A stretch of 64,000 nucleotides of DNA from Candidatus Flexifilum affinis (GCA_016713325.1 JADJPJ010000099.1:14597-78596); one strand, 5' to 3'; positions 10,901-20,457 are shown, counted from the first letter of the stretch. Notes: generated by a model not told the origin, from the letters alone. Translations and numbers: made by a program.

Positions 10901-11155
10901 GCCGATCTGCGCCTGTGCCAGCAGAAAGGGCAGGGTTTTGCCGCGCACCAGCGCCCACGATCCGTTCGGCACGCCGGGCATCGGCGGGATGCGACTGGCG
11001 CTCAGCGCCTCTTCGACCTGCTCGGCGCTCACGCCCGGCGACGACGCCAGGAGCTGTAAATCCCCCTGGGGCCGACCCTGGTAAAACAACTGTCCATAGT
11101 AGAAGTGTTCCAGCAGAACACTGAGTTTGGCGGTTCCCGAAGAAAAGTTGAGCAT
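7955..11155 (-). CDS. Large mostly helical protein with GAP1-N2-like N-terminus
   Basis: Soluble protein of 1066 residues with no signal or membrane segment. The first about 120 residues, with FYYGQLF, LLASSPGVSAEQVEEAL, SWALVRGK and GQSMRHVILM then LGGNL, resemble what I know as the N-terminal domain type 2 of GTPase-associated protein 1 (GAP1-N2). That family occurs in bacterial small-GTPase and conflict-related operons. The remaining about 900 residues look almost entirely alpha-helical and repeat-like (HEAT/TPR style) without a catalytic motif I can name. No GTPase gene is adjacent; the divergent neighbour is a response regulator. The family call is from memory of motif order and should be treated as tentative; the open frame itself is secure. 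Confidence 0.55.
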   Translation of the reverse strand: MLNFSSGTAKLSVLLEHFYYGQLFYQGRPQGDLQLLASSPGVSAEQVEEALSASRIPPMPGVPNGSWALVRGKTLPFLLAQAQIGAKGQSMRHVILMAPEALRSLGGNLTSLTGLSALMDVQMPTYEQVGNTIPPLTFQPAAPFAEDQERALLALLTATRDRMEAVEALLGALIQGVQIVVRGAPNELPRRLAFIEGLLALLPPPARFGVTFATHTLPSTRVDAQIRFYTDEPLPQNALVYDWEKAQIDGKRAPDEYSKYIKSLLRLDTQLVIQQSASLTPVAGWRLKRGESLAEALTYAARRMAVDTAVTNNQPVEAAEVARILAEDPTLDETTSAAYVRHLLAFALVLEEIEQTDLLSLVVRGKPILERVILQQMDDALGSGKADRVYRVLARWLSNPFGFSGMYWVEMTQKATVAYAEQLAQKRQVEALNAFLRHVRKNQWNIEVSSIIPRLVEVALPLVTQSESLAANVFALGASALAGDRWRRFVTLKPMLDKLPPSLTHLAAYLNNEDRTAPPIGLLAQIANEFGEEWRPLMITRLIEAALLAERRDLVDAPALALLTRAATVDLGEQAGAFNWVMRNLADDATVQRLGPMASHHLLRILLLRGRYDDFATAVTRQGRLLYPPDKQTQFANMLRALFHDTPMAIEQVAPALSALSAQGLKPLPLAMAYYGALEQHTWSPGLDEVAMELTRLVFSNRLILEAIQFELIIELLDYHVRRRDDNYIIRVISLIPGTATRRGEAALDALVRIYRSLDWTPDVQAIGLEMLRRYIRLCGDTFAPKAIGRLKTELGPEVGLALEATHTMRRLIGGEELADYAYSLHTTAKFLYDTGLTYMDRGNLPSVPSLLSDLDSLNGNLTDAERRAISSAILDVGRALVALSERHRRLRAREADEQIQALLDGNGTVETVLDIFRVMAGYFARGRRLSVRTDRLLTNHPLGDRAAPALMREVQQLNRLLKTALRAFAEDEKISLTPAAIRGELESLWESISLYERRTLVKDLAIDLQRIPELALMISEKADVRLLQDSGFAKRLDMNRQRPENTLEFYRFVHGYFKARVRGDQ

Positions 11156-11547
11156 GATGCCATGCGCTAGATGGACGGATTCAGCACGAGCGATTTAGCC
11201 ATTATAATGATAGCCGATTTGCCGCGCTGTGCCGAACCAGCGCCCCGCTCGACCCCTGCCGCACCATGTAGGACTTTGCTCCCAGGCCATCCTCGTAGGG
11301 GCGACGCACGCGACACCCGGGTAGACCGATTGTCGCAGTTTTGCGGTCGGCGGTGCCGCCCTCCTAACCATTCCCTTACGTTTCAAACCTTCTGGCGCTG
11401 AACTCATTTCATCGTTATAGTATAGTTACACGCGGGTGCGTCCCCACGGCGGCGGACGACCCCCCGTGGTGTGTGGCAATCTGGCCCAGGTGGTCCCGAT
11501 TCACCAACCTGTCGAGGCGCCCCCAGCCGGGGCAAAAGAGGATGTTC
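11156..11547. other. 392-bp divergent intergenic region
   Basis: No gene seen. It must hold the promoters of the GAP1-like gene (minus) and the response regulator (plus). Visible elements are the 10-bp palindrome CATTATAATG near 11200, a GTAGGGGCGACGCACGCG segment near 11297 that can fold on itself and resembles a common dispersed intergenic repeat, and a TATAGTAT stretch near 11418 that could serve as a -10 for the plus-strand gene. Confidence 0.4.
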
Positions 11548-12480
11548 ATGAGCAAAGGGCGAATCCTGGTCGTCGAAGACGACTTCGATATCTCGAACAT
11601 GCTGAAGATCTACTTCAGCGGTCAGGGTTATGAAGTGCAGGTGGCCGCGCGGGGCGGCGAAGCCCTGACCACCACCCGCAAACAGCTCCCGAACCTGATC
11701 GTCCTCGACATCATGCTGCCCGACATGAACGGCTACGACGTCTGCCGGGAACTGCGCACCACCACCCGCACCAGCCATATCCCGATCATCTTCCTCACCC
11801 AGCGCGACGAGCGCAGCGACCGCATCCAGGGCCTGGAGCTCGGCGCCGACGACTACATCACCAAGCCGTTCGACATCGAGGAGCTCAAGCTCCGCGTGCA
11901 GAACGCCATTACCGCCGCCAACCGCCAGACCCAGATCGACTCCAAGTCCAACCTGCCCACCGGCCGGCTGATCGAGGACCACCTGCGCGCCCTCATGCAC
12001 GAGAGCCGCCAGTGGACCTACTTCGACATCAAGATCAACCAGTTCGATGCCTTCACCGACGTCTACGGCTTCGTCGCCGGCGACGAGGTGATCCGCTTCG
12101 TGGCCGTGCTCATCGGCGAAGTCATCGACGAGTACGGCACCCCGGACGACTACGCCGGGCACCCCGGACGCGACAACTTCATCATCATCACCCATGCCGA
12201 TGACCCGGATCAGCTTCGGAACAACCTGGCTGAACGCTTCAACGAGAAGGTCAAGCAGCACTACTCGTTCATCGACCGGGAGCGCGGCTACATCCTCGTG
12301 CCAGACAGCCTGTATGGGGAAAAACAGGTCGATCTGATGACGCTCTCCTTGGGCGCCGTCTCGACCCGCACCCATCAGTTTTCCGACATTCGCGAGATCA
12401 CCGAACTGGCCGCCGAGGACCGCCGGCGCGGCCTGAGCGGTCAGGACAGCGACAGCGCCAATGTCCTGACCTCCTGGTAA
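11548..12480 (+). CDS. Response regulator: REC plus degenerate GGDEF-like domain
   Basis: 310 residues. REC domain (about 4-118) has the acidic pair EDD, phospho-acceptor D54 in LDIMLPDMNG and K106 in TKPF. The C-terminal domain (about 125-300) has the layout of a diguanylate cyclase, but where GGDEF is expected it reads GRDNF. I expect it to be catalytically inactive and to act as a binding or dimerisation module. Start set at the second ATG (11548), which has AGAGG six bases upstream; the ATG at 11542 is too close to that site. The gene precedes the giant histidine kinase in the same direction with a 130-bp gap, so a shared pathway is likely but not proven. Confidence 0.8.
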   Translation: MSKGRILVVEDDFDISNMLKIYFSGQGYEVQVAARGGEALTTTRKQLPNLIVLDIMLPDMNGYDVCRELRTTTRTSHIPIIFLTQRDERSDRIQGLELGADDYITKPFDIEELKLRVQNAITAANRQTQIDSKSNLPTGRLIEDHLRALMHESRQWTYFDIKINQFDAFTDVYGFVAGDEVIRFVAVLIGEVIDEYGTPDDYAGHPGRDNFIIITHADDPDQLRNNLAERFNEKVKQHYSFIDRERGYILVPDSLYGEKQVDLMTLSLGAVSTRTHQFSDIREITELAAEDRRRGLSGQDSDSANVLTSW

Positions 12481-12610
12481 GGTGCGCCGCTTCGGCTCGC
12501 CGCGGATTGGCGGCCGCCAGAGCGTGCGAATCCGGTATGGTGTCTGGGATGTTTGTCATCGAAGGGCCTAGACGCAGCGGAGACGCTGCGGGAAGCGCGG
12601 GTTAAGGCAG

Positions 12611-15600
12611 ATGGAACTTGCGTTAATCCTGTTTGCGGGCGCGGCGGTCGTCCTGATCTGGATCTACTTGTGGGCGTCGCAACGCGAACGCCTGGACGAA
12701 TCCCCTCCTGTCGATACAACCTATTCCAAGCTGCCGATCATAGGCCGGCGGGATGGGGTGTTCATCGTCGATTCGCGCGGCCGGGTGGTCTACGCCAGCG
12801 ACACCCTGCGCTCGATACTCAACACCAGCACCCTGACCGTCGAACAGATCGCCCGCTGCACCGATCCCCAGGACGTCTTTTTTGATCTCCTGGCCGACGA
12901 AGGCCAGGTCACGCTGCAAATCAACCGCCGCTGGATTCAGGCAGAGTCGCGCCGGACGGTTGAGAAGGGCGAGACGCGCACCATCGTGGTCATGCGCGAC
13001 CTGGCTGGAGCAGCCGAAGGCGAAACCGGCTACAGCCCGCAGGTCGCTTTCGCCATCATCGACGAGATCGGCGAGACGGTCAACGCCGCGCAGGGCGTCG
13101 AACCGGTACTGCAGGCGCTCCTGTCCATCGTCCGCAAGCACGTCAAGGCCGAAGCCGGCGAAATCACGCTGTGGGACGAAGAAGGTCAGATCCTCCGTCC
13201 GCGCGGCTGGGTCGGCGAGTCCGGCTATGTGCTGGCCCTGGCCGAAGCCGGCGGCTTCTATGCCCAGCGCGAGGGTATCAGCGGATGGATCGCCCAGTAT
13301 CGCCAGCCCATCCTGGTGGCGGACTCCACCGCCGACGACGCCATCCGCCCCAAGCTGCCGAACAGCGGTTATCGCAGCTTCATCGGCATCCCGCTCATGA
13401 TGGGCGAGCGCTTCCTGGGCACCTTCGAACTGGCCTCGACCGTTCCAAGCGCCTTCGACACTTCCCGTCTGGCGCTGCTCAAGAACGTCTCGCGTTCCCT
13501 GGCGACAGCCATCTACAACGCCGAACTCTACGCCGAACAGGCGCAGCGCGTGAGCGACATCGCCGAGCTGCAAACGGCCATCGATCAGCAGGCCATGACC
13601 AGCGAGCCGGAAGCCATTTTCAGCGCCCTGGCCAGCCGCGTCGCCCGCCTGCTCGACGCGCAGATGGCCGGCGCGATGATCTACGACGAGAAGCGCGAGC
13701 GCCTCGTTCCACAGACGCCGTTCCACGGGCTGCCCAACGTCATCGTCCGCAGCTTCTCCATCCTGGTCCAGCCGAATACCCCCGCCCGCGATCTGTGGCA
13801 GAACCGCCCCTACTGGCTCTCGTCCGACGTCACCGACGAACCGCTGGCCGATTCTCTGGGGCTCACCCTGCTCAGCAACACAGCCGGCGTGCGCTCCGCC
13901 CTGCTCATGCCCCTCGGCGTGGGCGCCAAGCGGGTCGGCATGCTCCTGGTCTTCAACAAGAAAGGGGATACCGGCTTCAGTGACCGGGACGCCCTCAATC
14001 TGCGCCCGCTTGCGGCCCAGGTGGCCATCGCCATCGAGAACATCCGCCTCGCCGAACAGGAGCGCATCCGCGAGACCGAGCTGTCCGGTTTGCAGGAGAT
14101 CTCGCAGGTCTTCAGCGCTATCGGCCACACCGATCAGTTCTACGCCAGCGTCAACGAGCGTCTGGCACGCATGATGAACGTCGGCATCTGCGGCATCCTC
14201 CTGCACGATGTCGAGAACAGCCAGTTGGTCGCCCAGGTCCCGTTCACCGGCATGGACGCCACCGACTACGCCATCGGCATCCCGGATGGCAGCCCGATGG
14301 GCCTGGTCTATGGCAGCGAGGACTACTGGTACACCAACACCGCCGCCACCGACCGCCTGGTCTACAGCGCCGGTATCGCCGAGTCGCTGGCGGTGGCCGG
14401 CATCTACAAGTTACTGATCGTGCCCCTGCCCGCCGCCGGCCAGCGCATCGGCGTCGTCCAGGCCGCCAACCCGCGCGACGGCCGTGATTTTGACGACGAA
14501 GACGCCCGCCTGCTGCAAATCTACGCCTCGCAGGTCGGCACGATGATCGAGAACGCCCGGCTCTTCCGCGCCGTGCAGGAACAGGTCAACGTCTCGGAGA
14601 GCATCCGCCGCATCGCCGAATACGCCGGCGCCGTCAACACGCCGGAAGACAGCCTGGCCCCGCTGCTGCGCGAAGTCGCCCGGCTGACCGCTAGCCCGCA
14701 GTCGTTCGTCAACGTCATCGACCCAACCACCGGCAATCTCAACATCCTGCCGGAATACGCCTTCAACCTCGACCTGCGCGAGACGCTGATCACCAACACC
14801 TACACGCCCGGCTTCGAGCGCAGCGTTACCCTGGGCCGCCGGCCGTTCTTCAGCCACGACCTGCCGAACGACAAGCGCGTCCTCGCCGCCTACCGCCGTT
14901 TCAACGATCAGCTCGATCTGAGGACGGTCGTCATGGTGCCGCTGGTGGTAGGTGACCAGTCGCTCGGCGAGATGGGCGTGCTCAATCGCACCAACCCTCC
15001 GTACAGCGAAGACGATGTGCGCACCATGCAGGCGGTCGCCGTCCACATCGCCGCCGCCCTCGACCGCGTACGTCTGGCCCGCAGCACCGGCCAGAACATG
15101 CGCCGCCGCTTGCAGGAACTGGACGCCATTTCCCGAGTCAGCAACGAACTGGCGCAGACCCTCGACCTCGACCAGACGCTCGAAGTCATCCGCAGCGAAG
15201 CCATCCGCGCCACCGAAGCGTCGGGCAGCTCGATCGTGCTCTTCCGCTCAGCCCACGAATGGCGCTCCCCGACACAGCCTTCCGTCGAGCGGCGCCTGGG
15301 CGATCCGCTTCTGGGCATCGCCCCGATCGAGATGGACGCCTTCGCCAGCCCCGGCACGGCGGTGATCGTCGAGGACTACGAAGAGACCGGCGTCACCAAA
15401 GGCAACCCGGCGCGCTCGCGATCGGGCATCGCCGTCGCCTTCTCCTACGAGGAGAACGTCGTCGGTGTACTGCACCTCTGGGATCAGGAGCCGAACCTCT
15501 TCGACAAGCTGGCCGCCGGCTTCCTGGAGACGCTGGCCTCGAAGGCCTCTCTCAGCTATGGCAACAGCGCGCGCTATCTGGAAAATCAGGAGCGCAGCAA

Positions 15601-18600
15601 CCGTCTGGCGCGCCGGGTCGAGCAGCTCAACCAGATCTTCGAACTGGGCCAGATGCTGCAAACCACCGTCGACACCGTCACCATGCTGGAAGCCATCGCC
15701 TTCAGCGTCGGCCAGAGCATCGGCTACGACATCGTCGTCATCCTGATGGTCGACCCGGAGGTCGGCGTGCTCCGCCGCGTGACGCAGGCCGGCCTTCCCC
15801 TCGAAGCCTTCGAGAAGAGCCGCGAACTGACCGTCCCGCGCGGGCGGCTGGAGGAATTGTTCGCCAGCACGCAGTTCCGCATCAGCGAGTCCTACTTCTT
15901 CCCGATACAGCAGGTTCCGGAGTGGTACAGCGAAGATCTGATCGCCTTTGGCGCGGGTGTGGCCGTCACCCGCACCATGCACCCCGCCAGCAGATCTGAC
16001 TGGCATGATGGCGATCTGCTGCTCGTGCCCCTTTTCGGCGCCGGCGGCGATCTGCTCGGCGTGATGAGTCTGGACCGTCCTTACGACGGCAAGCGCCCGG
16101 ACCGCGGCATCATCGAAATTCTGGAGATCTTCGCCCACCAGGCCTCGAACACGCTGGAGAACACCCGCCTGTACATGTCCTCGGTGCAAAACGCCGAGCA
16201 GGAAGCCCGCCTGAATCAGATCCTCGGGGCGGTCTCCAGCACCTTCGACATTCAGCAGATCATCCGCGGCGTCGCCACCGGCACAATGGGTCTGGTGCCG
16301 CTCAACCGCCTGACCGTCTCCCTGTTCGGCGCCAGCGGCCGCGACTTTGAAGTGATCCGCGTCGAACGTGGAACCGGGGCGGACAGCGGTGAGCTCAAGG
16401 TCTTCCGCGAAACCCATGTCAATCTGCACAACACCGCCCTCAGTTACTCGTTTGAGATGGGCGAGGAACACCTGTATACGCGCGACGATCCTGGCGCCAA
16501 GGGCCTGGTCGATCTCGAACGCTGGTGGCAGCAGGGTGAGCACATCTCGCTGATCATGCCGCTCATCGCCGGCGGGCTGGTGCTGGGGTCCATGCATCTC
16601 GGCAGCGATGTCGAAGATCCCAGCGCGTTCACGGATCATTATCCGGTGGTCCGCCGCGTGGCCAGCCTGACCGGCATCGCCGTGCAAAACGCGCGCCTGT
16701 TCGCCGACACCCGCGCCCGCACCGAACGGCTCAGCCTGCTCAACCGCGTGTCGGTGGCGCTGGCCCAGTCGCTCGATACCGAAAACGTCATGGAGATCGC
16801 CCTCAAGGAGATCACCATCCTGCTGGAAATGACTCGCGCCCGCGCCTATCTGGTGGAGCGCGACGCCCACGTCATCCGCGCGATCGTCGATGTACCGCGC
16901 GGAGACGAGCCGCCCGGCGAGATCTTCCCCTACGACGAGCGCCCACTCTTCGCGGAGATCATCCAGCGGCCCGTGACGGTCATCATTCCGAATCTGGCGA
17001 AGACGGAAGGCTACGCGCACTTCCCGGATTATCTTGAGGACACCGATGCCGCCGGCTTCGCTCTGCTGCCGATGATCGTGGCAGGGCAGACCACCGGCAT
17101 TTTCGAACTGCTGACCACCCAGCGCGATGTCAGCTACGACCCGGAAAAACTGGAACTGGCGCAGATTATCGCCAATCAGGCGGCCATCGGCGTGCTCAAC
17201 GCCAGCCTGCTCGAACAGTCGATGGTGCGCACGCGCGAACTGGAAACCCTGCTGGAAGCCACCCAGGCGACCGCGTACACGCTCGATATTGAGGAAGTGT
17301 TCCAGACGGTGACGCGCCTCGCGCTCCAGGCGCTTGATCTGGAAGCGGCGGCCGTCATGCTCTACGACAATATCGAGGATGCCCTCTCGGTGGAGATCGC
17401 CATCGACCGTGACATCGAGCAGGGCTACGGAGAGTCGCGCGAACTTTTGCCGCTCCGTGACCACCCCGCCAAGGGTCATACCATCAATCAGAAGCAGATC
17501 GTCATCAGCCGGCAGGGTGACCAGTCCGCCGACCCGTCGGAGCTGGCCGACATGCAGCGGCGCGGCGTCCGCGAGCGGATGTTTGTGCCGCTCATCGTGC
17601 GCGACCAGGTGCTTGGACTGCTCCAGGTCGACCTGCGCAGCCGCATCCGCACCTTCACCCACCGCGAAGTGCGCATGGCCCAGGCGCTCGGTGTGCAGGC
17701 GGCCACCGCCATCGAAAATGCGCGCCTCTCGACCGAGACGGCCGCCCAGGTCGAGCAGTCGCTGATCCTCAACGACATCGGTTTCGCCATTTCCTCCACC
17801 ATGGATGTGGTCGACATCGTCGAGATCGTCCGCGAGCAGATCATGAACCTGACGCGCGCCGAAGAAGTGGCGCTCGCCCTCTACGACTCCGAAAAGCAGG
17901 TCATCTCTTTCCCGATGGCGCTGCGCGATGGGATGGACATCAGCCTGCCGTCGCGCCCGCTGGGCGAGGACGAGATCTCTTTCGTCGTCCGCAACCGTCG
18001 CCCACTCTCCCTCGGCGGCATCAGCCCGTCGACCGAGGAAGTCCGCCGCAATCTGGGGATCGTCAGCGCCTATGCCGACGCCGGCCGCTTCCTGGCTATG
18101 CCGCTCGTTGCCGGCGACGAAGCGCTGGGCGTGCTGGCCATTCATGACACCCAGCAGCGCCGCCCCTTCGGCCTGAACGATCAGCGCGTCCTCAATGCGA
18201 TTGCCTCGCAGGTCGCGGCGGCGCTGCAAAATGCCCGCCTGTTCGAGCGCGTCCGCAGCTTCGCCGCCGAATTGAACGCTCGCGTCCAGGAGCGCACACA
18301 GGAGCTCCAGGAAGAACGCGACCGGCTGGAGGCACTGTATCAGATTACGGCCGAATTGGGCCGCACCCTCGACGTCGACCGCATCTATCTGCGCGCGCTC
18401 GAAATGACCGTCGACGCGGTGGGCGCCAATGCCGGCTTCGTCACGTTGGTCGATCCGGTTGACGACCGTTTGCACACCAGCGTCTCGTGGGTCGACGGGC
18501 GCAGCGAGATCGTCCGCAAGAGCAGCGGCGGCACCACCACCACGTCGGTCCTCAGCGAGCAGTCGGTGCTCCGCACGCCCGCCGAACGGTTCGCCACCTG

Positions 18601-20026
18601 GCTGGTCGAACACGAACGCTCCATGCTGGTCGAGGATCTCACAAACACCCCGTACTGGGATGTCCATCACCCCGGCGCTTCAGAGTGGCACAGCGCCATG
18701 GGCGTCGCGCTGGAGAGCAACGAGGAGATCCAGGGCGTCATGGTCCTGTTCGGGCGGAACCGCCGGCAGTTCAACGTGCCGCAGCTTCGCCTGCTCCTGG
18801 CCGCCGCCAACCAGATCGCCTCGTCGATCAACAACGCTGAACTCTACGGCCTGATTCGCGACCAGAACGATCGTATGACCGCCCTGCTGCGCGCCGAACA
18901 GGAAGAGGCCGAGAAGAACTCCGCCATCCTGGAAGGCATTGCCGACGGCGTGCTCCTGGCCGATGCCACCGGCGCGATTGTGCTGTTCAACAAGGCGGCC
19001 GAGATCATTCTGGATATCCCGCGCGACTTCGCTTTGGGCCAGACGCTCAACCGCCTGGGCACGCAATATCCCAACGCCTATCGCTGGGTCAGCCGACTCA
19101 GCCAGTGGATCGGCGAGCAGCACGGGATCAACAGCGATCTGACCATCGACCGCCTGGAGATCGGCTCCCGGGTGGTCAGCGTGCGCGCCGCCCCGGTCCG
19201 CATCGGCGACGATCCGCTGGGCACGGTGGCCGTGTTCCGCGATGTCACGCGCGACGTCGAGGTCGACCGCATGAAGAGCGAGTTCATCTCCAACGTCTCG
19301 CACGAACTGCGCACCCCAATGACCAGCATCATGGGCTATGCCGAACTGCTGCTCGGGGGCGCCGCGGGTGCGCCCACCGACACGCAGAAGCGCTTCCTCA
19401 CCACTATCAAGTCCAATGCAGATCGTCTGGCCAGCCTGGTCGGCGACCTGCTCAACATCTCCCGCATCGACAGCGGACGCGACCGCATGCAGATCCAGCC
19501 GCTCGACGTGGTCGAGGTCCTGGAGGAAGTGGCGTCCAGCGTCGGCGGTAGGGCGCAGCATGTCGAAAAACACATCGACCTGCATATGAACCTCGAACCG
19601 GGCCTGCCGATGATCCACGCCGACCGCTACAAGGTGGACCAGATTTTCAGCAACATCGTCGAGAATGCGTACAATTACACCCGGCCCGGTGGTAAGATCG
19701 AAATCAGCGCGCAGTCGCGGATGAGCGGCGAACGATCTCAGGTTCTGATCAGCGTCCGGGACAACGGCATCGGTATCCCGGAAGAGTTCCGCCAGCGCAT
19801 CTTCAACCGCTTCGAGCGTTACGAAGAGAACGCCCTGGTCATGGAAGTCGCCGGTACCGGTTTGGGCTTGTCGATCGTCAAGGCGCTTGTCGAGATGCAC
19901 GAGGGTGAAGTGTGGTTCGAGTCGGTCGTCAACGAAGGCACGACTTTCTACATTGCGCTTCCCGTCGATGGTCCGGCGATCGCCGCGCCCACTGATGACA
20001 GCACACTGCGCGCAAGCCTGAATTGA
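12611..20026 (+). CDS. Giant histidine kinase with about eleven tandem GAF domains
   Basis: 2471 residues, far above the usual 400-900 for histidine kinases. One N-terminal membrane helix (about 3-23) is followed by a short PAS-like part (to about 150). Then come about eleven GAF domains of some 185 residues, each ending with a signature like IENARLF (e.g. AIYNAELY, AIENIRLA, MIENARLF, AVQNARLF, ALQNARLF, SINNAELY). A PAS domain follows (about 2100-2220), then HisKA with phospho-acceptor H2231 in SHELRTPM. The HATPase domain has an N box IVENAYNY, DNGIGIP and GTGLGLSIVK. All kinase motifs are intact. No REC domain is fused; the small response regulator 25 bases downstream is the obvious partner. 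Ligands of the GAF domains cannot be read; no GAF shows an obvious bilin-binding context. Confidence 0.9.
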   Translation: MELALILFAGAAVVLIWIYLWASQRERLDESPPVDTTYSKLPIIGRRDGVFIVDSRGRVVYASDTLRSILNTSTLTVEQIARCTDPQDVFFDLLADEGQVTLQINRRWIQAESRRTVEKGETRTIVVMRDLAGAAEGETGYSPQVAFAIIDEIGETVNAAQGVEPVLQALLSIVRKHVKAEAGEITLWDEEGQILRPRGWVGESGYVLALAEAGGFYAQREGISGWIAQYRQPILVADSTADDAIRPKLPNSGYRSFIGIPLMMGERFLGTFELASTVPSAFDTSRLALLKNVSRSLATAIYNAELYAEQAQRVSDIAELQTAIDQQAMTSEPEAIFSALASRVARLLDAQMAGAMIYDEKRERLVPQTPFHGLPNVIVRSFSILVQPNTPARDLWQNRPYWLSSDVTDEPLADSLGLTLLSNTAGVRSALLMPLGVGAKRVGMLLVFNKKGDTGFSDRDALNLRPLAAQVAIAIENIRLAEQERIRETELSGLQEISQVFSAIGHTDQFYASVNERLARMMNVGICGILLHDVENSQLVAQVPFTGMDATDYAIGIPDGSPMGLVYGSEDYWYTNTAATDRLVYSAGIAESLAVAGIYKLLIVPLPAAGQRIGVVQAANPRDGRDFDDEDARLLQIYASQVGTMIENARLFRAVQEQVNVSESIRRIAEYAGAVNTPEDSLAPLLREVARLTASPQSFVNVIDPTTGNLNILPEYAFNLDLRETLITNTYTPGFERSVTLGRRPFFSHDLPNDKRVLAAYRRFNDQLDLRTVVMVPLVVGDQSLGEMGVLNRTNPPYSEDDVRTMQAVAVHIAAALDRVRLARSTGQNMRRRLQELDAISRVSNELAQTLDLDQTLEVIRSEAIRATEASGSSIVLFRSAHEWRSPTQPSVERRLGDPLLGIAPIEMDAFASPGTAVIVEDYEETGVTKGNPARSRSGIAVAFSYEENVVGVLHLWDQEPNLFDKLAAGFLETLASKASLSYGNSARYLENQERSNRLARRVEQLNQIFELGQMLQTTVDTVTMLEAIAFSVGQSIGYDIVVILMVDPEVGVLRRVTQAGLPLEAFEKSRELTVPRGRLEELFASTQFRISESYFFPIQQVPEWYSEDLIAFGAGVAVTRTMHPASRSDWHDGDLLLVPLFGAGGDLLGVMSLDRPYDGKRPDRGIIEILEIFAHQASNTLENTRLYMSSVQNAEQEARLNQILGAVSSTFDIQQIIRGVATGTMGLVPLNRLTVSLFGASGRDFEVIRVERGTGADSGELKVFRETHVNLHNTALSYSFEMGEEHLYTRDDPGAKGLVDLERWWQQGEHISLIMPLIAGGLVLGSMHLGSDVEDPSAFTDHYPVVRRVASLTGIAVQNARLFADTRARTERLSLLNRVSVALAQSLDTENVMEIALKEITILLEMTRARAYLVERDAHVIRAIVDVPRGDEPPGEIFPYDERPLFAEIIQRPVTVIIPNLAKTEGYAHFPDYLEDTDAAGFALLPMIVAGQTTGIFELLTTQRDVSYDPEKLELAQIIANQAAIGVLNASLLEQSMVRTRELETLLEATQATAYTLDIEEVFQTVTRLALQALDLEAAAVMLYDNIEDALSVEIAIDRDIEQGYGESRELLPLRDHPAKGHTINQKQIVISRQGDQSADPSELADMQRRGVRERMFVPLIVRDQVLGLLQVDLRSRIRTFTHREVRMAQALGVQAATAIENARLSTETAAQVEQSLILNDIGFAISSTMDVVDIVEIVREQIMNLTRAEEVALALYDSEKQVISFPMALRDGMDISLPSRPLGEDEISFVVRNRRPLSLGGISPSTEEVRRNLGIVSAYADAGRFLAMPLVAGDEALGVLAIHDTQQRRPFGLNDQRVLNAIASQVAAALQNARLFERVRSFAAELNARVQERTQELQEERDRLEALYQITAELGRTLDVDRIYLRALEMTVDAVGANAGFVTLVDPVDDRLHTSVSWVDGRSEIVRKSSGGTTTTSVLSEQSVLRTPAERFATWLVEHERSMLVEDLTNTPYWDVHHPGASEWHSAMGVALESNEEIQGVMVLFGRNRRQFNVPQLRLLLAAANQIASSINNAELYGLIRDQNDRMTALLRAEQEEAEKNSAILEGIADGVLLADATGAIVLFNKAAEIILDIPRDFALGQTLNRLGTQYPNAYRWVSRLSQWIGEQHGINSDLTIDRLEIGSRVVSVRAAPVRIGDDPLGTVAVFRDVTRDVEVDRMKSEFISNVSHELRTPMTSIMGYAELLLGGAAGAPTDTQKRFLTTIKSNADRLASLVGDLLNISRIDSGRDRMQIQPLDVVEVLEEVASSVGGRAQHVEKHIDLHMNLEPGLPMIHADRYKVDQIFSNIVENAYNYTRPGGKIEISAQSRMSGERSQVLISVRDNGIGIPEEFRQRIFNRFERYEENALVMEVAGTGLGLSIVKALVEMHEGEVWFESVVNEGTTFYIALPVDGPAIAAPTDDSTLRASLN

Positions 20027-20051
20027 CCACGTTGAGCAGAAGGCAGACGAC

Positions 20052-20429
20052 ATGGCACACATCCTGGTCGCTGAAGACGAACGAGATATCCGCGACCTGA
20101 TCAATTTCACGCTTACCTTCGCCGGCCACCAGGTGACCACCGCCGCCAATGGCGAAGAAGCCGTGCAGCAGGCGCAGCGCGCCCGGCCCGATCTGATCAT
20201 GATGGATGTGCGCATGCCCAGGATGACTGGCTATGAGGCCTGCCGTGTGCTCAAGACCATCGACAATCTGAAGGACACACCGATCGTTTTTTTGTCGGCC
20301 AAGGGTCAGGATGAGGAAGTGCAGGCGGGCATCGACGTCGGCGCCTATGCCTACATCCTCAAACCCTTTTCGCCCGACGATCTCACCCGCCGAATCAACG
20401 AGATACTACGGCAGAATGGCGTTTCGTAG
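20052..20429 (+). CDS. CheY-like single-domain response regulator
   Basis: 125 residues, a stand-alone REC domain with acidic pair EDE (residues 9-11), phospho-acceptor D52 in MMDVRMP and Lys in LKPF. It has no output domain, so it probably acts by protein contact or as a phosphate relay. It starts 25 bases after the giant histidine kinase and the two should be co-transcribed; the kinase is the likely phosphodonor. Confidence 0.92.
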   Translation: MAHILVAEDERDIRDLINFTLTFAGHQVTTAANGEEAVQQAQRARPDLIMMDVRMPRMTGYEACRVLKTIDNLKDTPIVFLSAKGQDEEVQAGIDVGAYAYILKPFSPDDLTRRINEILRQNGVS

Positions 20430-20457
20430 GTGTGAAACGCCCCAGGACGGATAACTT

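Noticed and set aside
11199..11208. 10-bp palindrome CATTATAATG as a regulator site
   Set aside because: Short AT-rich palindromes of this kind arise by chance and overlap -10-like sequence; there is no second copy to support an operator.
15248..18670. 1140-codon open frame antisense to the giant histidine kinase
   Set aside because: It has no domain I recognise and exactly mirrors GAF codons; the sense strand has intact kinase motifs throughout.
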